Source of the DNA: Euglena gracilis
Taxonomy: Eukaryota; Euglenida; Euglenophyceae; Euglenales
DNA length: 64,000 nucleotides
Assembly: GCA_039621445.1 (NCBI GenBank)
Contig: CP154954.1
Coordinates: 5,557,919-5,621,918 of the forward strand
Reading direction: 5' to 3'
The notes under the pieces were generated by a model, which had not been told where the DNA came from, ran no database searches, and saw nothing but the letters and a program-made list of their open reading frames with translations. The translations under genes were made by a program, and so were the position numbers. Within the stretch, counting starts at the first letter, position 1, and each line of letters starts with the position of its first letter. Below, piece after piece: positions 22,260 through 32,557 of the stretch.

Positions 22260-24552
22260 CTAGTGGGGGAACCACCGCATGAGCGGAAACGCGATTTGGT
22301 GGCAATGTGCCTGTGGACTCGGGGATTGGTGCGCGAATAGCGCTTTTGCGCTGGAAGATGCGGCAAGTGTGCCAACTTTACCCGGTTGCGGGTTTTGGTG
22401 GATGGAACGCATTTGTGCGTGAATTTGGTCCAAATTTGTTGCAAACTCACTCACACTTTGCTCCAAATGGTCAAAAACCTGCCAACTGTCAGTTTTCCGA
22501 CCCACATCCTCCTGCAAAGGCTTAATCCGCCTACGGTATGAGGGTAGCTCATCGAAAAGCGGGATTTTGTCAGAAATCGACTGAAAATCGTGCGAATTTG
22601 CACCAAAACCAGCGTATAATTCCTGTACTCTTGTTGCCCAAGGTGCGCATCGCACTGCAAATGTTCTCCAACTGTGGAGATGGCTTGGTGGGTTGGTACG
22701 AATGCGGATCTTTGACTGTTTCAGCCATTGGCTGTTTCTGCAACACTGAAACTTGCGCGGATAGCGCGATAAGGTCATTTTGAAGTTTTGTGACATCCTG
22801 CTTTACCGTTTTCTCGGTGTTCACGAGACTGTCACAAAATCCTTGCATGATTTGGTCATTTTCCGTGCACATTTCAGCGCGAATCTGGTCCAAGTGTGTG
22901 TTTAGGAGTGTGGGGGTAGGTGTTGGTAACGGCAATCTGCCTTGGGTTGGTGGTTGCACCTGAATCATTTTTGAGCTCATTTCTTGCATGCGTTTGTGCA
23001 AATCCGCTATCGCGGTTTGAATGCCGGTAACATCCGGTATCCTACCAGCTACTTCCGCATAGCGGGTATGCAGCTTGGCCAACGAGGCTTCAATGTTACC
23101 AACATCCTGTTGTGACTGTTTGTGCAAATCGGACATGGTGGCCTTGAGTCCGCTAATATTCGGTGTTGGTGCTCGGGTTGCCGCGTTGCGGTTCTGCGAT
23201 TGCGGTTCGTAATTCCATTGTGTCATTCTGCCACTGTTGTTGCAAATTCTGAATCCTACTCGCGATATTCGCGATTTGGGTGTGAAAACGTGTGTTTTCA
23301 GCGGGAATCTCACCACAATGGCAACATTTTTTCTCCAATCGAGAACGTATTTCCTCCAATTGTTGCACATACGTGCGGGGGGCAAAACTTTCATTGGCTT
23401 GGGCAGAAAAGTGGGCAAAATTCGCGGAATCACCGCTCAACTGGAAAATTGGCTGTTGCGCTTCTTGAAATGCGGATGCAAGTGAGGAGAATTGCCCCAA
23501 TGTTATAAATTGTCCCAAATCAGGACTTTTGATGGGGGGTTCATGCAACTTTTGCTGCAATTGTGGAAAAATTGCCGTAATTGGCTCCAATTGATGGGAT
23601 AAGGCTTGCAAACTATGTTGCAGGTTGGAGAAAATCGCTTCATTGCGGGATTGTGTTTCACACATGGCTTCACTCATTTTTTGGGAGTGTTGAGGCAAAT
23701 GTACCTGCAAATGTGTGTCCAAACCTTGGCGCAAAGTTGCTAGGTCCACGTTGGTGGATTGAAAATTTGTTTGGCAATATTCACCAACATCACGCACATA
23801 AGTCCAAAGGTAATTCAGCTTGTGTTCTACAACCTTTTGGTTGATTTCATCAAAATCCAAAACCTTGTTAAGTGTCATAGCGCAATACGCTACACAAGTG
23901 TGGTCATGGGAGATTTGCCGCGTTAGCAGGTGATGCACTGGAAGATTTGCAACTATGCGCTGAATCACGGTAATGGGTTGAGGAGAAATACTTTCCAACT
24001 CTTCCGCATCACTGCTCATAAATTCTGTGGGACTTGTATAAGCCGGTACTGTCAAACGCATCTCCGGGTGCCATGGCAATGCCGGAAAAGAACCCGTATC
24101 GGTCGGTGCGGGCAATTGTCTAATCGGACTTGTGGGGGGGAAGCGTAGGGGGGGGGGGGCAGAAAGAAACATGGTGTTTCTAACCCACCCTCAACAAAAA
24201 GTTGCCCTGGCGTATCCGCCTTAGAGTCAAATGTGCCTATCGGTACTGGTGCGAGACCTCGCCGGGGGGAATTGGTGTTCGCCGATCGGCTTTCCAACAG
24301 AAGAGGTTGTGCCTGTTGGGCATTGGGTTGCTCTATAGAGCTTCACACCGATAGGTGTGTGAGTGCCCATTGGGCGGGGGGAGGATTACTCGACACAGAT
24401 ACCGATAGGTGTGACGCACGCGGGGAAGGAGGCTTACCTGTGAAATGAGTCAATGCTTGATTACTCCTATGGGGTTGTGAATGCTCAATAGAGCTGGTCA
24501 ATGATGCCGCAGGTTCATTGCAGCGTAGTCAATTGGCGTTGTGCTCTGCATT
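22260..24552 (-). pseudogene. Family C gag N-terminus, copy C2 (coiled-coil region)
   Basis: Pieces 24297-24052, 24172-23153, 23433-22570 and 22796-22260 continue each other in shifting frames. They match C1 and C3: GGLETPCFFLPPP near the N-terminus, then LRQGLDTHLQVHLPQHSQKM, YVQQLEEIRSRLEKKC, VTGIQTAIADLHKRMQ. The probable start is the ATG near 24552, giving MQST where C1 has MKST. Heptad-like spacing of Leu and Gln suggests coiled coils. The uninterrupted stretch around 23671-23674 is the empty version of the site where H2 inserted in copy C3. Confidence 0.7.
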
Positions 24553-24842
24553 TTTAAAGGAAAAATGCGAAAACCAAGTGTGAATTGTGGCGTAAAATGC
24601 AGAAACAAGTGCAAAAAGAGGGAAAAGTATAAAAAGTAAGCAGGGACCCGAACTCTGAGGTTTGAAGCAGCGTATACTGCGAACCGTCAGGGGACGTGTC
24701 CGTGCGTACGGCTTTGGCCGGAAACGGCTTTTAGTGCCTGTGATCGCCTATAGGCGGGGCACCACACGACCGTTTGCGGTCAAAAGGATCGAAAAGACTC
24801 CGCCAAAAAGGGGTGGCCGCAGCACTACCCTGTTAATTTTTT
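24553..24842. other. Leader region upstream of C2 gag
   Basis: No gene is supported. It is 5' of the minus-strand gag start, so it should be leader or LTR remnant, but it does not match the other C-family LTR blocks and I find no primer site. Confidence 0.35.
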
Positions 24843-25504
24843 ATGCCGGTCGAGACACGGGCAGAACTTCCAGAACTGAAATCATTAGAACACCGCACAC
24901 TGCAATTACGATATCCTTCCCAAACAATTCCCAATCCTGAAGAATTATCAATGCCATCAGCCGATGACTGGACTGAATCGGCCCCTCCGCAGGCCGAAGC
25001 ACAGGCGGGGGCCTTGCCGTGTGAACAGGATGTTGTCCTCCCAGCGCCACGTACTTCTGCAGCTGGGCCACAGGCCGAAGCACAGGTGACCCCAGTACCC
25101 AGTACATCCATCATGTCCGAATCCACCCTGTCAGCACCAGTTTCAAGATGTCCAATGACGAGGTTGCCAACCCCGGATTCAATTGCATCACTGGCCGTGG
25201 ACCCAGAGGCACTGGGGACTGCAGCTACCCCAGCTGCCATTGCCCCACCGGCCGCAGCACAGGTGGGGGTGGGTTCCAATGACATCTCATCTTCCACGTC
25301 ACTTCCAAAAATGTAATGTGAAACTGAAAATTGATCTTGTACTTCTTCCCATGACTCACACACCTCTGTCTGAGCGTGTGCCGGCGGTAATGTCTTATCT
25401 TCTTCTTGGTTCTTCCTTTCTTGATCTTCCACCTGGACTTCAGGCATGTGACCAATGACACAACAATTGTTTTGATTGTGAGAGGGGAACACCGGGGCCG
25501 CCAA
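24833..25504 (-). CDS. Hypothetical Cys/Ala/Ser-rich ORF of a small LTR-type element
   Basis: A 223-codon open frame on the minus strand, beginning inside the end of the LTR-like block 25477-25806. It has an acidic first half (QVEDQERKNQEEDK), an Ala/Gly-rich middle and two copies of a CASACG motif about 35 residues apart (CASACGPAAEVRGAG and CASACGGADSV), produced by a repeated GGCCGAAGCACAGG DNA unit. The plus strand is also open for 157 codons, so coding strand is uncertain. The minus strand is preferred because its start relative to the LTR mirrors H1. Confidence 0.35.
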   Translation of the reverse strand: MAAPVFPSHNQNNCCVIGHMPEVQVEDQERKNQEEDKTLPPAHAQTEVCESWEEVQDQFSVSHYIFGSDVEDEMSLEPTPTCAAAGGAMAAGVAAVPSASGSTASDAIESGVGNLVIGHLETGADRVDSDMMDVLGTGVTCASACGPAAEVRGAGRTTSCSHGKAPACASACGGADSVQSSADGIDNSSGLGIVWEGYRNCSVRCSNDFSSGSSARVSTGIKN

Positions 25505-25806
25505 CCCTTATTCCCTGCGACCCTGGCGCCCCTGGGTGGTTCTTGAACTTTTCTTTATCCAATTCATGAATTTTCCTCATATTCCTCCTGGCGCTTCCAT
25601 ATCCCCACTTCTTGAGTGTCAACTCCCAAATTGAAACCAAGTAATAAAGATGAGACATCCAAGCCTTGGGCAATCAACTGAAAGACAGTTGTGAGCTACA
25701 GAACAGAGGGTAAGGTCAGATAAAAATACAGCTGAAAACTGGGGTTCCCAATTCTTAATAGGATTCACCCTCAGAAAAAATTTTGCCTCAGCAGCGCCCA
25801 CTCACA
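25477..25806 (-). repeat. LTR-like block with TGTGAG/CTCACA termini
   Basis: 330 bp bounded by perfect 6-bp inverted termini. Read on the minus strand its start (TGTGAGTGGGCGCTGCTGAG) resembles the starts of the element-A LTR and the H2 LTR. Like the H1 LTR it contains a short open frame (25673-25440) with a charged N-terminal segment (ARRNMRKIHELDKEK). It lies between the G unit on its right and the 24833-25504 ORF on its left, so it may be the 3' LTR of one and the 5' LTR of the other. Flanking 4-mers differ, so it is not a simple solo LTR. Confidence 0.45.
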
Positions 25807-26126
25807 ATGTATGTACCCCCCACCTGGGGTCGAAACACACAAGATGGGTCATCTCAAGTAGGAAACGGTAATGTTGCCCACCCCTGGAAACTCAAATCTG
25901 CATTGTCTCAAAACTGCATTGGGGACAGATCCAGAGGGGCCGAAACGCACACTCCCAACCACTCCCCAATGATAATCCCCTTACATCCCTTATGGTGGAA
26001 CCACCTGGACAGAACTCTTCGCCCCGCCCAGTCCCGTCTCTTCGACTCGGGTTGAGGCACCCCTTTCATTTTTTGAAACCCAAACACATGCACCAACCAC
26101 ACCCACGACCCTCTGGGCAGGGTGGG
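25807..26126 (-). other. 3' untranslated region of the G unit
   Basis: No supported ORF. It occupies the same place relative to the Arg-tailed ORF and the LTR-like block as 8813-9231 does in H1. Confidence 0.4.
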
Positions 26127-27293
26127 CTATGTGGCCCGGTGGTACTCGAGCCTGGCTCGTCGGCGTCTCCTCTTCTCCATACCCGTCAATGATCTCGTCG
26201 TTGCCAAGGCCCTCCAGTGGGCCTCCTCTGCCTCGAAGCCGAACTCCTTGTTTGCCCGCCTGGAGGCTTCGAGGCTGGAAGCGATGTCCCTGGGGACTTC
26301 TCCTTCAGCTTCCCCTGAAGAACTGGACGGGGCTTCAGCGGCCCCTGGGGTTGCAAGCCCCATCATGGCCAGCACCGAAAACTCCCGGGCCGGAGCACAC
26401 AGGGATTCGGTCGCTTGCCATGTGACCTGCTGTGCCGCCTTCACGATGTTGGCCATGATGGCAGCATGCGGGTCTCCAGCGGCGATGATTTGGCTGCTTA
26501 CCTGGATATCCATTGGTTTCGGGCACTTGCAGGGGCGATCTGCCCAACAAAACCCATCGCAATGGGCCGGTCTCTGGAATACTTGGACAGAACGGCCATC
26601 ACCATCCACATCACCAATGTCACCATGCTCAATGTCGTCATGCCCGATGTCTTCATGCCCAATTCTGCATGTCCCCGCAGCGGCCGAAGCTCTACCCGGG
26701 GACCCTCTCTCGGCGGCCGAAGCACAGCCGGCTTTCTGAGTGGCCAAACCCTGAGTGGTTGTACAGGGCCGGGTTCTGCCTCCAACATGTCCAACTTCAG
26801 AATGCATGGCCAGGGCATCATCCACCGTCCGCCCTGACCGGGCCGTCACTACATGCACATCTCCGTCATCTGCACCTCCAGTCAGGCCAGCCCCATGATG
26901 CACACCATGTCCATGTGGGCCATCTGCAGCCTGCACCCCATGTGCACCTGAGGCATCTGCAGCATGCACCCCACGTGCATCTGCGGCATCTGCACCATGC
27001 ACCCCATGTGAATCTGCGGCATGGCCCAAATTACCGGAATGTACATCTTGAACAGGTTGACCATGTCAAGCTCCAGGATGTACCACCGGTGCATGCACCA
27101 ATCCAGCATGCGACACTGCGTCATCCGTCAGGTCTTCACTGCTGAGTTGATTGTGAAACAGGGGCGGCGCCGGGTTGGGGGCCCTCTTCGCAATCCACAC
27201 CTCTTCTGCCGCCCGACCCCGGGCCCCCTGTTTGGCTGGCTTCGGCTTCGCCTTTGGTTTCGCCTTTGCCTTGGGCTTCGCCTTCCTACCCAT
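26127..27293 (-). pseudogene. G unit ORF: Lys/Ala-rich, His/Asp-repeat, Arg-tailed protein
   Basis: It starts at the ATG at 27293 and keeps one frame to 26127, interrupted only by a TGA at 27066-27068. The first 20 residues are Lys/Ala/Pro repeats of histone-H1-tail type (KPKAKAKPKAKPKPAK). The middle is a degenerate repeat of about 10-15 residues around GVHAAD and AHGVQAADG, with a Met-rich alternative frame, as in H1. A more globular part follows with CWADRPCKCPKP and AIMANIVKAAQQV. The C-terminus is EKRRRRRARLEYHRAT. It encodes no enzyme. A role in packaging is inference only. Confidence 0.5.
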
Positions 27294-28154
27294 TGGCAGG
27301 AAAATTCCACTTCAAATTTCCAAACCTAAACCACAACACAAAACTCAAATCTCCCAGTCTTCAATCAATCCCATGGTCCGCAGATATCCCAGAATGCCAC
27401 AACCCACGGGCCCAGCAATCAACTCATGAGGTTTGACTGAACAGAAAAAACACAAATTATAATATTGCATGAGTTTGTGCAAATACGCTATCGCGGTTTG
27501 AATGCCGGTAACATCCGGGATCCTACCAGCTACTTCCGCATAGCGGGTATGCAACTTGGCCAATGAGGCTTCAATGCTACCAACATCCTGTTGTAACTGT
27601 TTGTGCAAATCGGACATGGTGGCCTTGAGCCCGCTAATATCCGGTGTTGGTGCACGGGTTGCCGCGTTGCGGTTCTGCGATTGCGGTTCGGAATTCCATT
27701 GTGTCATTCTGCCACTGTTGTTGCAAATTCTCAATCCTACTCGCGATATTCGCCATTTGGGTGTGAAAACTTGCAATTTCAGCAGGAATCTCACCACAAT
27801 GGCAGCATTTTTCTCCAATCGAGAACGTATTTCCTCCAATTGTTGCACATACGTGCGGCGGGCAAAACTTTCATTGGCTTGGGTCGAAAAGTGGGCAAAA
27901 TTCGCGGAATCACCGCTCAACTGGAAAATTCGCTGTTGCGCTTCTTGAAATGCGGATGCAAGTGTGGAGAATTGCTCCAATGTTATAAATTGTCCCAAAT
28001 CGGGACTTTTGATGGGAGGTTCATGCAACTTTTGCTGCAATTGTGTAAAAATTGCCGTAATTGGCTCCAATTGATGGGATAAGGCTTGCAAACTATGTTG
28101 CAGGTTGGAGAAAATCGCTTCATTGGGGGATTGTGTTTCACACATGGCTTCACT

Positions 28155-28469
28155 TGTAGGGGGTGTGGGCCTCACCACTCCCACAACCCCCTGGCGGCTG
28201 GCCCCTGGCGCCTGCAGGTCCTGCCACTGGCTGGGATCCATCAATTCACCCAGAGGGCCTGGCACCCACCTGGGACTTTCCTTGTCACTTTTCATTGTAA
28301 TCCCACTTCCCAATTCCCTGCGCTGGCACAAGTCACAATACTTCCCAGAACTGAACAACCAAAGTCAAACTGAACATGCTGCTTGCCACTGTAAACACAA
28401 ACACAGACAGAATTTTGTGTAATTCCTAATTCCTCTGCTGGAATCTTAATCTCTTTCCCAGCGCCCACA
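28155..28469 (-). repeat. H2 3' LTR
   Basis: 315 bp. It starts TGTGGGCGC after the purine tract on the minus strand and ends CCCCTACA at 28155. The last 117 bp recur inverted at 28867-28983. Confidence 0.8.
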
Positions 28470-28866
28470 CTCCCCTCCTTAAAAAGCTGCCCCGGGCAGC
28501 TAAACCTGCCTTCGGCAAAAAGGCGCTGGGAGTTTGTTTTTTTTGTTCACGAACACAATCTTGAATTTTTCTTTCTGTTGGTCTGTTTTATTTTTTTTCT
28601 CTGTGGGGCAGGGCGGGGGTCGAAGGCCGACCCTTAGGGGGATCGGTCTCCTACAGCAGCAGGGGGGAGCAGCAGGCACCCGCACCGCCTTGGGCCGTTC
28701 TGGCGGGGTTCCCCCCCAGAACAGCCCAAAGATACCCCTTGGACCGTCATCTCTGGAATATCCATCCTTGGCATTCCCGTCTCTGACATGTCCTTCCACA
28801 GCATCCAGCAGCCTGGCATCAGAGGCCACCCTGCCATGGGCCCTGAGCCTGCCAGCAGCAGGTCCG

Positions 28867-29087
28867 AGGTGGGTGCCAGGCCCTCTGGGTGAATTGATGG
28901 ACCCCAGCCAGTGGCAGGACCTGCAGGCGCCAGGGGCCAGCCGCCAGGGGGTTGTGGGATTGGTGAGGCCCACACCCCCTACACAAACTGAACATGCTGC
29001 TTGCCACTGTAAACACAAACACAGACAGAATTTTGTGTAATTCCTAATTCCTTTGCTGGAATTTTAATCTCTTTCCCAGCGCCCAAA
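28867..29087 (-). repeat. H2 rearranged 5' LTR
   Basis: 28984-29087 is a direct copy of the start of the 3' LTR. 28867-28983 is the inverse of the last 117 bp (28155-28271). The roughly 95 bp that should lie between are absent. Confidence 0.75.
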
Positions 29088-29607
29088 CACTCACTTTTTG
29101 GAAGTGTTGTGGCAAATGTACCTGCAAATGTGTGTCCAAACCTTGGCGCAAAGTTGCTATGTCCACATTGGTGGATTGAAAATTTGTTTGGCAATACTCA
29201 CGAACATCACGCACATAACTCCAAAGGTAATTCAGCTTGTGTTCTACAACCTTTTGGTTGTTTTCATCTAAATCCAAAACCTTGTTAAGTGTCATAGCGC
29301 AATACGCTACACAAGTGTGGACATGGGAGATTTGCCGAGTTAGCGGGTGGTCCACTGGAAGATTTGCGACTATGCGCTGAATCACGGTAATGGGTGGAGG
29401 CGAAATATTTTCCAACTCTTCCACATCACTGCTCATAAATTCTGTGGGACTTGTATAAGCCGGTACTGTCAAACGCAATGCCGGAAAGGAAACCCGTATC
29501 GGTCGGTGCGGGCAATTGTCCAATCGGACTTGTGGGGGGAAGCGTAGGGGGGGGGGCTGAAAGAAACATGGTGTTTCTAACCCACCCTCAACAAAAAATT
29601 GCCGTGG

Positions 29608-30743
29608 CGTATCAGTGTACGTCTGATTCCCAATTCCCCTTTCCCAATTCCCCAAAGCCTTCGCTTTCGCCTTAGCGCACCTGCTTGGGAACTGAAAATC
29701 AGAGAAACAGAAAAATCCCTTTTCCCACTTCCCAAGAAGCAAAGCACAGAGCAATGCAGGGAGGACGGACTGGATAACCAAGTCCGGTCCGATGGAAGGG
29801 AAGGAAGACGTATAAAGAAGAATACCACCTGTGGAGAGAGAAGGGGCACGAATTAGGAGATCCTAATAGGATCTGCTTCCATCCTAACTTCCTCAACGGA
29901 AGGGGACAGAAGCATACGCCTGGTACACATCCCCCTCCCAGGGCTATGCCCGATTTCCCCTTTCTGGCCACAGGGATTTCGGACACAGACCTGGTCTGTG
30001 GGAGGTGCACCCTGGCGCATCCACAGGGGCCCTTTCCGTCGCACAGGGGTCCACTAAAAAAGGGGGGGGGCGGAAAGGTGGGGACCCAAAAAGCCCAAAA
30101 CGCGCAAAAATGGTTTCACCTATTCTGCGGTGGCTTCTGGGTATATAGTATATTATAGCCCACTGGGGAAAATGGGGCTGGCAGGTTTCCTTGCCAAACA
30201 AACCCATCCACCCAGTTTGGGTGTGACCAAGGCACTTGGGGTTGGGTCCATGGGCATTCCAGGAAAACCCATGGGGAGGGTGTTGAAGGAGGGGGCCTCT
30301 GACCAGTCAAACCTGGGCAGGTCGCATGGCCAGTCAAACCTGACCACGCAAAAGGAAATCCTACTCTACAAAAACAACTGCCGGCGACAGCATTTGCCCC
30401 GGGGAGAAAGTAGAGAGGAGTGGGGGGTTGGCTTAGGCCAGAAAAGTTGTGCTGTCTGGCAGCCTTAAGGCCTCAAACGGCCGAAAAGAAAACAAAGGCA
30501 AAGGAAAAGAGGCCGTCGGCCCTGTGCGCTGCGTGTCGCACGCCCGCCAGACGGGAGAGGGGAGAGGGGTGTGCATGCATGCGCACGGAATCCTGCACAT
30601 GGCAGCATCCCGGTGGGAACTTACTAGCGGCGAATACCGCAAAGGGTCTTCGAAGGGGTTGTTCGGGCGAATACCCAAACAGGGTGTCAGGCGAATACCT
30701 GACGAGGGTGCTGAAAGACGCCGCATTGGCGCTCACAGACACC
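29608..30743 (-). repeat. LTR-like block shared by the D element (3' side) and gag copy C3 (5' side)
   Basis: On the minus strand it follows the end of the env-position gene (30744) and precedes gag copy C3 (29605). 29608-29935 matches 18959-19290, and 29930-30480 matches segments of 2050-2960. A TATA-like TTTATAC (on the minus strand near 29815) is visible. I see no supported gene. Exact start is not defined. Confidence 0.6.
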
Positions 30744-31880
30744 TCACCTGCCTTTATCGACTGGACGTTCGCGCACCTCACGCCAGTAGTCGTGTTGGGG
30801 GTCCCCTAATGGGTCCACAACCAACTCCAGTTTGCGTGGGGAACGCGGCGGAGCTGATTCACTCCGAATGGTGTTGAGCTCCGGATCGTTGACATCAAAG
30901 GAAGGGGTCTCCTAGTCCTTGATCCAATTATCTGGCAGCTTCTCCCTGGTACGTTCAGCATGATGCTGAAGATACCGTTGGAGTTGCTCCCAGAAAATAC
31001 TAGGCAGCATCACCGGCCAGATGATGTAATTCATCCGGGGGTGATTCGCAGGCACCTGCGGGGGCATCCCTGGGGTCTGCTTGAAGTTGATGTCATACAT
31101 CCACCTCGCTGTCCGACCTCTTGCGGTATGGGGCCGTAATACAGCCGCCAACTAACCTCTGAAGTCCACCAAATCGTGTTCTTCAGCAGGCCACAGTGGC
31201 AAGGCGTATCCGCCATGCTGACTCTTGGAGAACAGGGGGTAAACCTGTGTCTCCCAGTCGCCATCAGTCCAAAGGTAAGGCATTCTTACCTTGGCGTGTT
31301 CCTCGACAGCGAGGCGCATTGCCCCAGCGTCGATCTGGAACTCACGGGCCATTCCCGTGTGGCGGTAGCTTTCTACCTTTCGGAAGTCGGAGTGCTTCAG
31401 GCGGCCTTCCACCTGCTTGTACTCCTTCTTCCACTTCTCCAGTGTCTCCCAGTGGTGGGGGACAATGGTGGTGACTGCTCCATCAGCAGTCTGCACGAAC
31501 TTGGCTCCTATACAGTTGATGCACAAGGCAGGGATATCCCTGTCGTGAGCATTCTCACTGTAGGAGTAGTTCAAGCTGTGCTTCCAGGCGTTCAGGCACT
31601 CGCCACATACGAGCGCCACACAGTTCGGCACATATGCCCTGTGATGGAACCACGAGGACTGCACCTGCCGCTTGCACACATGCACAAGCGGTTGGTTGTG
31701 CCGCACATGGTGGCACACGGTGCACGTCCAGGCAAAGGACGTGCCGTGCTGGAAATCCAACACGCAGTCCTCACCAAAGTAGTGTGCCAGTACTCTGGGT
31801 GAGCGCCTGTTCCAAAATGTCCAGGTTTGTTCCGGGGCATAGTGGAAAGGTTCTCCTCGGACGAAGAGGGCTGAATCCAT
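30744..31880 (-). pseudogene. Cysteine-rich C-terminal part of the env-position gene, copy D
   Basis: Open from the ATG at 31880 to a stop at 31152, continuing as a further open frame 31151-30912 and then past a TAG (30912-30914) to 30744, matching copy E throughout. The protein has TWTFWNRRSPRVLAHYFG, then CTVCHH, HVCKR, a His pair with YVPNC, CGEC and CINC boxes spaced as for several zinc sites. A helical middle and the segment FWEQLQRYLQHHAERT follow. No signal peptide or membrane segment is evident, so an envelope protein is not supported. The family is unknown to me. The ATG overlaps the end of the proline-rich frame in the -1 phase. Confidence 0.65.
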
Positions 31881-32553
31881 CGATTCAGTGACCCTTTCTG
31901 GTGCCTAATAGCAGCCAGTTTCTTCGTCCTCTCTTCCACGGTGCCTAGTCTGGTCAGGATATCCTGAGTCCAGAGCTGGGCATCCGCAGACACAGGAGGT
32001 GAAGCAGGTTCATCCTGCTCCTCATCTGTCGATCCGGCGGAAGATTGGGCCTGTCGGCCACGAGCCTTACCTTTCGGTTTGCTCTGGCCGTACCCGGACG
32101 ATGCAACGGCCGAATAGTCGTGCATTGTCGTAGGGCCTTTCGGATGTCCGCCAGTCTGACCTCCAGCGCCACCTTTCGGTGGTGGTTTCCCATCACCGCC
32201 TTTGGCAGGGGGCTTACAGGGTGCAGCACCCGGTTTGCCTCCCTTCGGCTTCGCACTCCCGGAATCAGGAGGCGACGCCTGCGGCTTACTCCTGGTATCA
32301 GGAGCCGATGGTGCCGGAGTAGACGTTTGCCGTCTGGGCGAAGCGGGCATACTGACCGCTGGGTCGCGCATGACGCTCCGAGGGGTCGGCACACGTTCCT
32401 GGGGTTGTTCAGCCGGCCGCCGCGGAACAGGATCATCCTGTCCGACGAGGCGTGGCACTGTGGTCGTCACCGGAATCGGTGCTTCCACAGGCGCTGGCGC
32501 TCCCAGAAACTCTGCCATTGTCCTTGGGACGGCAGGGACCCTGCGCGGTGTCG
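31592..32553 (-). pseudogene. Proline-rich env-position protein, 3' part of copy D (downstream of the B insertion)
   Basis: Pro/Ala/Lys-rich frame with PAKGGDGKPPPKGG and a short helical stretch (WTQDILTRLGTVEERTKK) before the overlap with the Cys-rich frame. The apparent N-terminus upstream of 32553 is family-B LTR sequence. The genuine upstream part resumes at 55958 with the frame preserved across the duplicated ATGG. The frame remains open beyond the overlap to 31592. Confidence 0.65.
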
Positions 32554-32557
32554 ATGG
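32554..32557. repeat. Target-site duplication ATGG, left
   Basis: Matches ATGG at 55954-55957 on the other side of the family-B tandem. Confidence 0.75.

Larger units (their letters stand above)
28155..29087 (-). mobile_element. H2: small non-autonomous LTR element inserted in C3 gag
   Basis: Flanked by the 4-bp duplication CACT (28151-28154 and 29088-29091). The single CACT of the empty site is seen at 23671-23674 in copy C2. The 3' LTR is 28155-28469 (on the minus strand TGTGGGCGCTGGG...CCCCTACA), preceded by the purine tract AAGGAGGGGAG (28470-28480). The 5' LTR (28867-29087) has 104 bp in normal orientation and its terminal 117 bp inverted. The 390-bp interior has short Met/Asp/Gly-rich frames resembling the H1 repeat, but no intact ORF. 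Confidence 0.8.
27465..29605 (-). pseudogene. Family C gag N-terminus, copy C3, split by H2
   Basis: Two pieces of one gag, 29605-29092 and 28150-27465, match C2 continuously once the H2 insertion is removed. The N-terminal piece carries GGLETPCFFQPPPLRFPP, LNYLWSYVRDVREYCQ and LRQGLDTHLQVHLPQH. The second has LQHSLQALSHQLEPI, YVQQLEEIRSRLEK and VTGIQTAIAYLHKLMQ. Homology stops at about 27465, where the G unit abuts. The original start is lost: the LTR-like block joins the gene a little downstream of the expected primer site and N-terminus. Confidence 0.7.

Noticed and set aside
22307-24148. Several plus-strand ORFs across the family-C gag
   Set aside because: All are antisense shadows of the coiled-coil coding strand, which is supported by three paralogous copies.
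24633-24725. A tRNA-like stretch (GTTCGGGTCC on the minus strand resembling a B box)
   Set aside because: No A box, acceptor stem or anticodon arm could be folded around it, so it is neither a tRNA gene nor a clear tRNA-derived SINE.
25477-25806. A solo LTR with target duplication
   Set aside because: The 4-mers on the two sides differ (TGAT and ATGT), so it is more likely an LTR within a larger, partly lost element.
30744-31880. An envelope glycoprotein
   Set aside because: Only the position suggests env; there is no signal peptide, transmembrane helix or fusion-type hydrophobic segment, and the Cys/His spacing looks zinc-binding.
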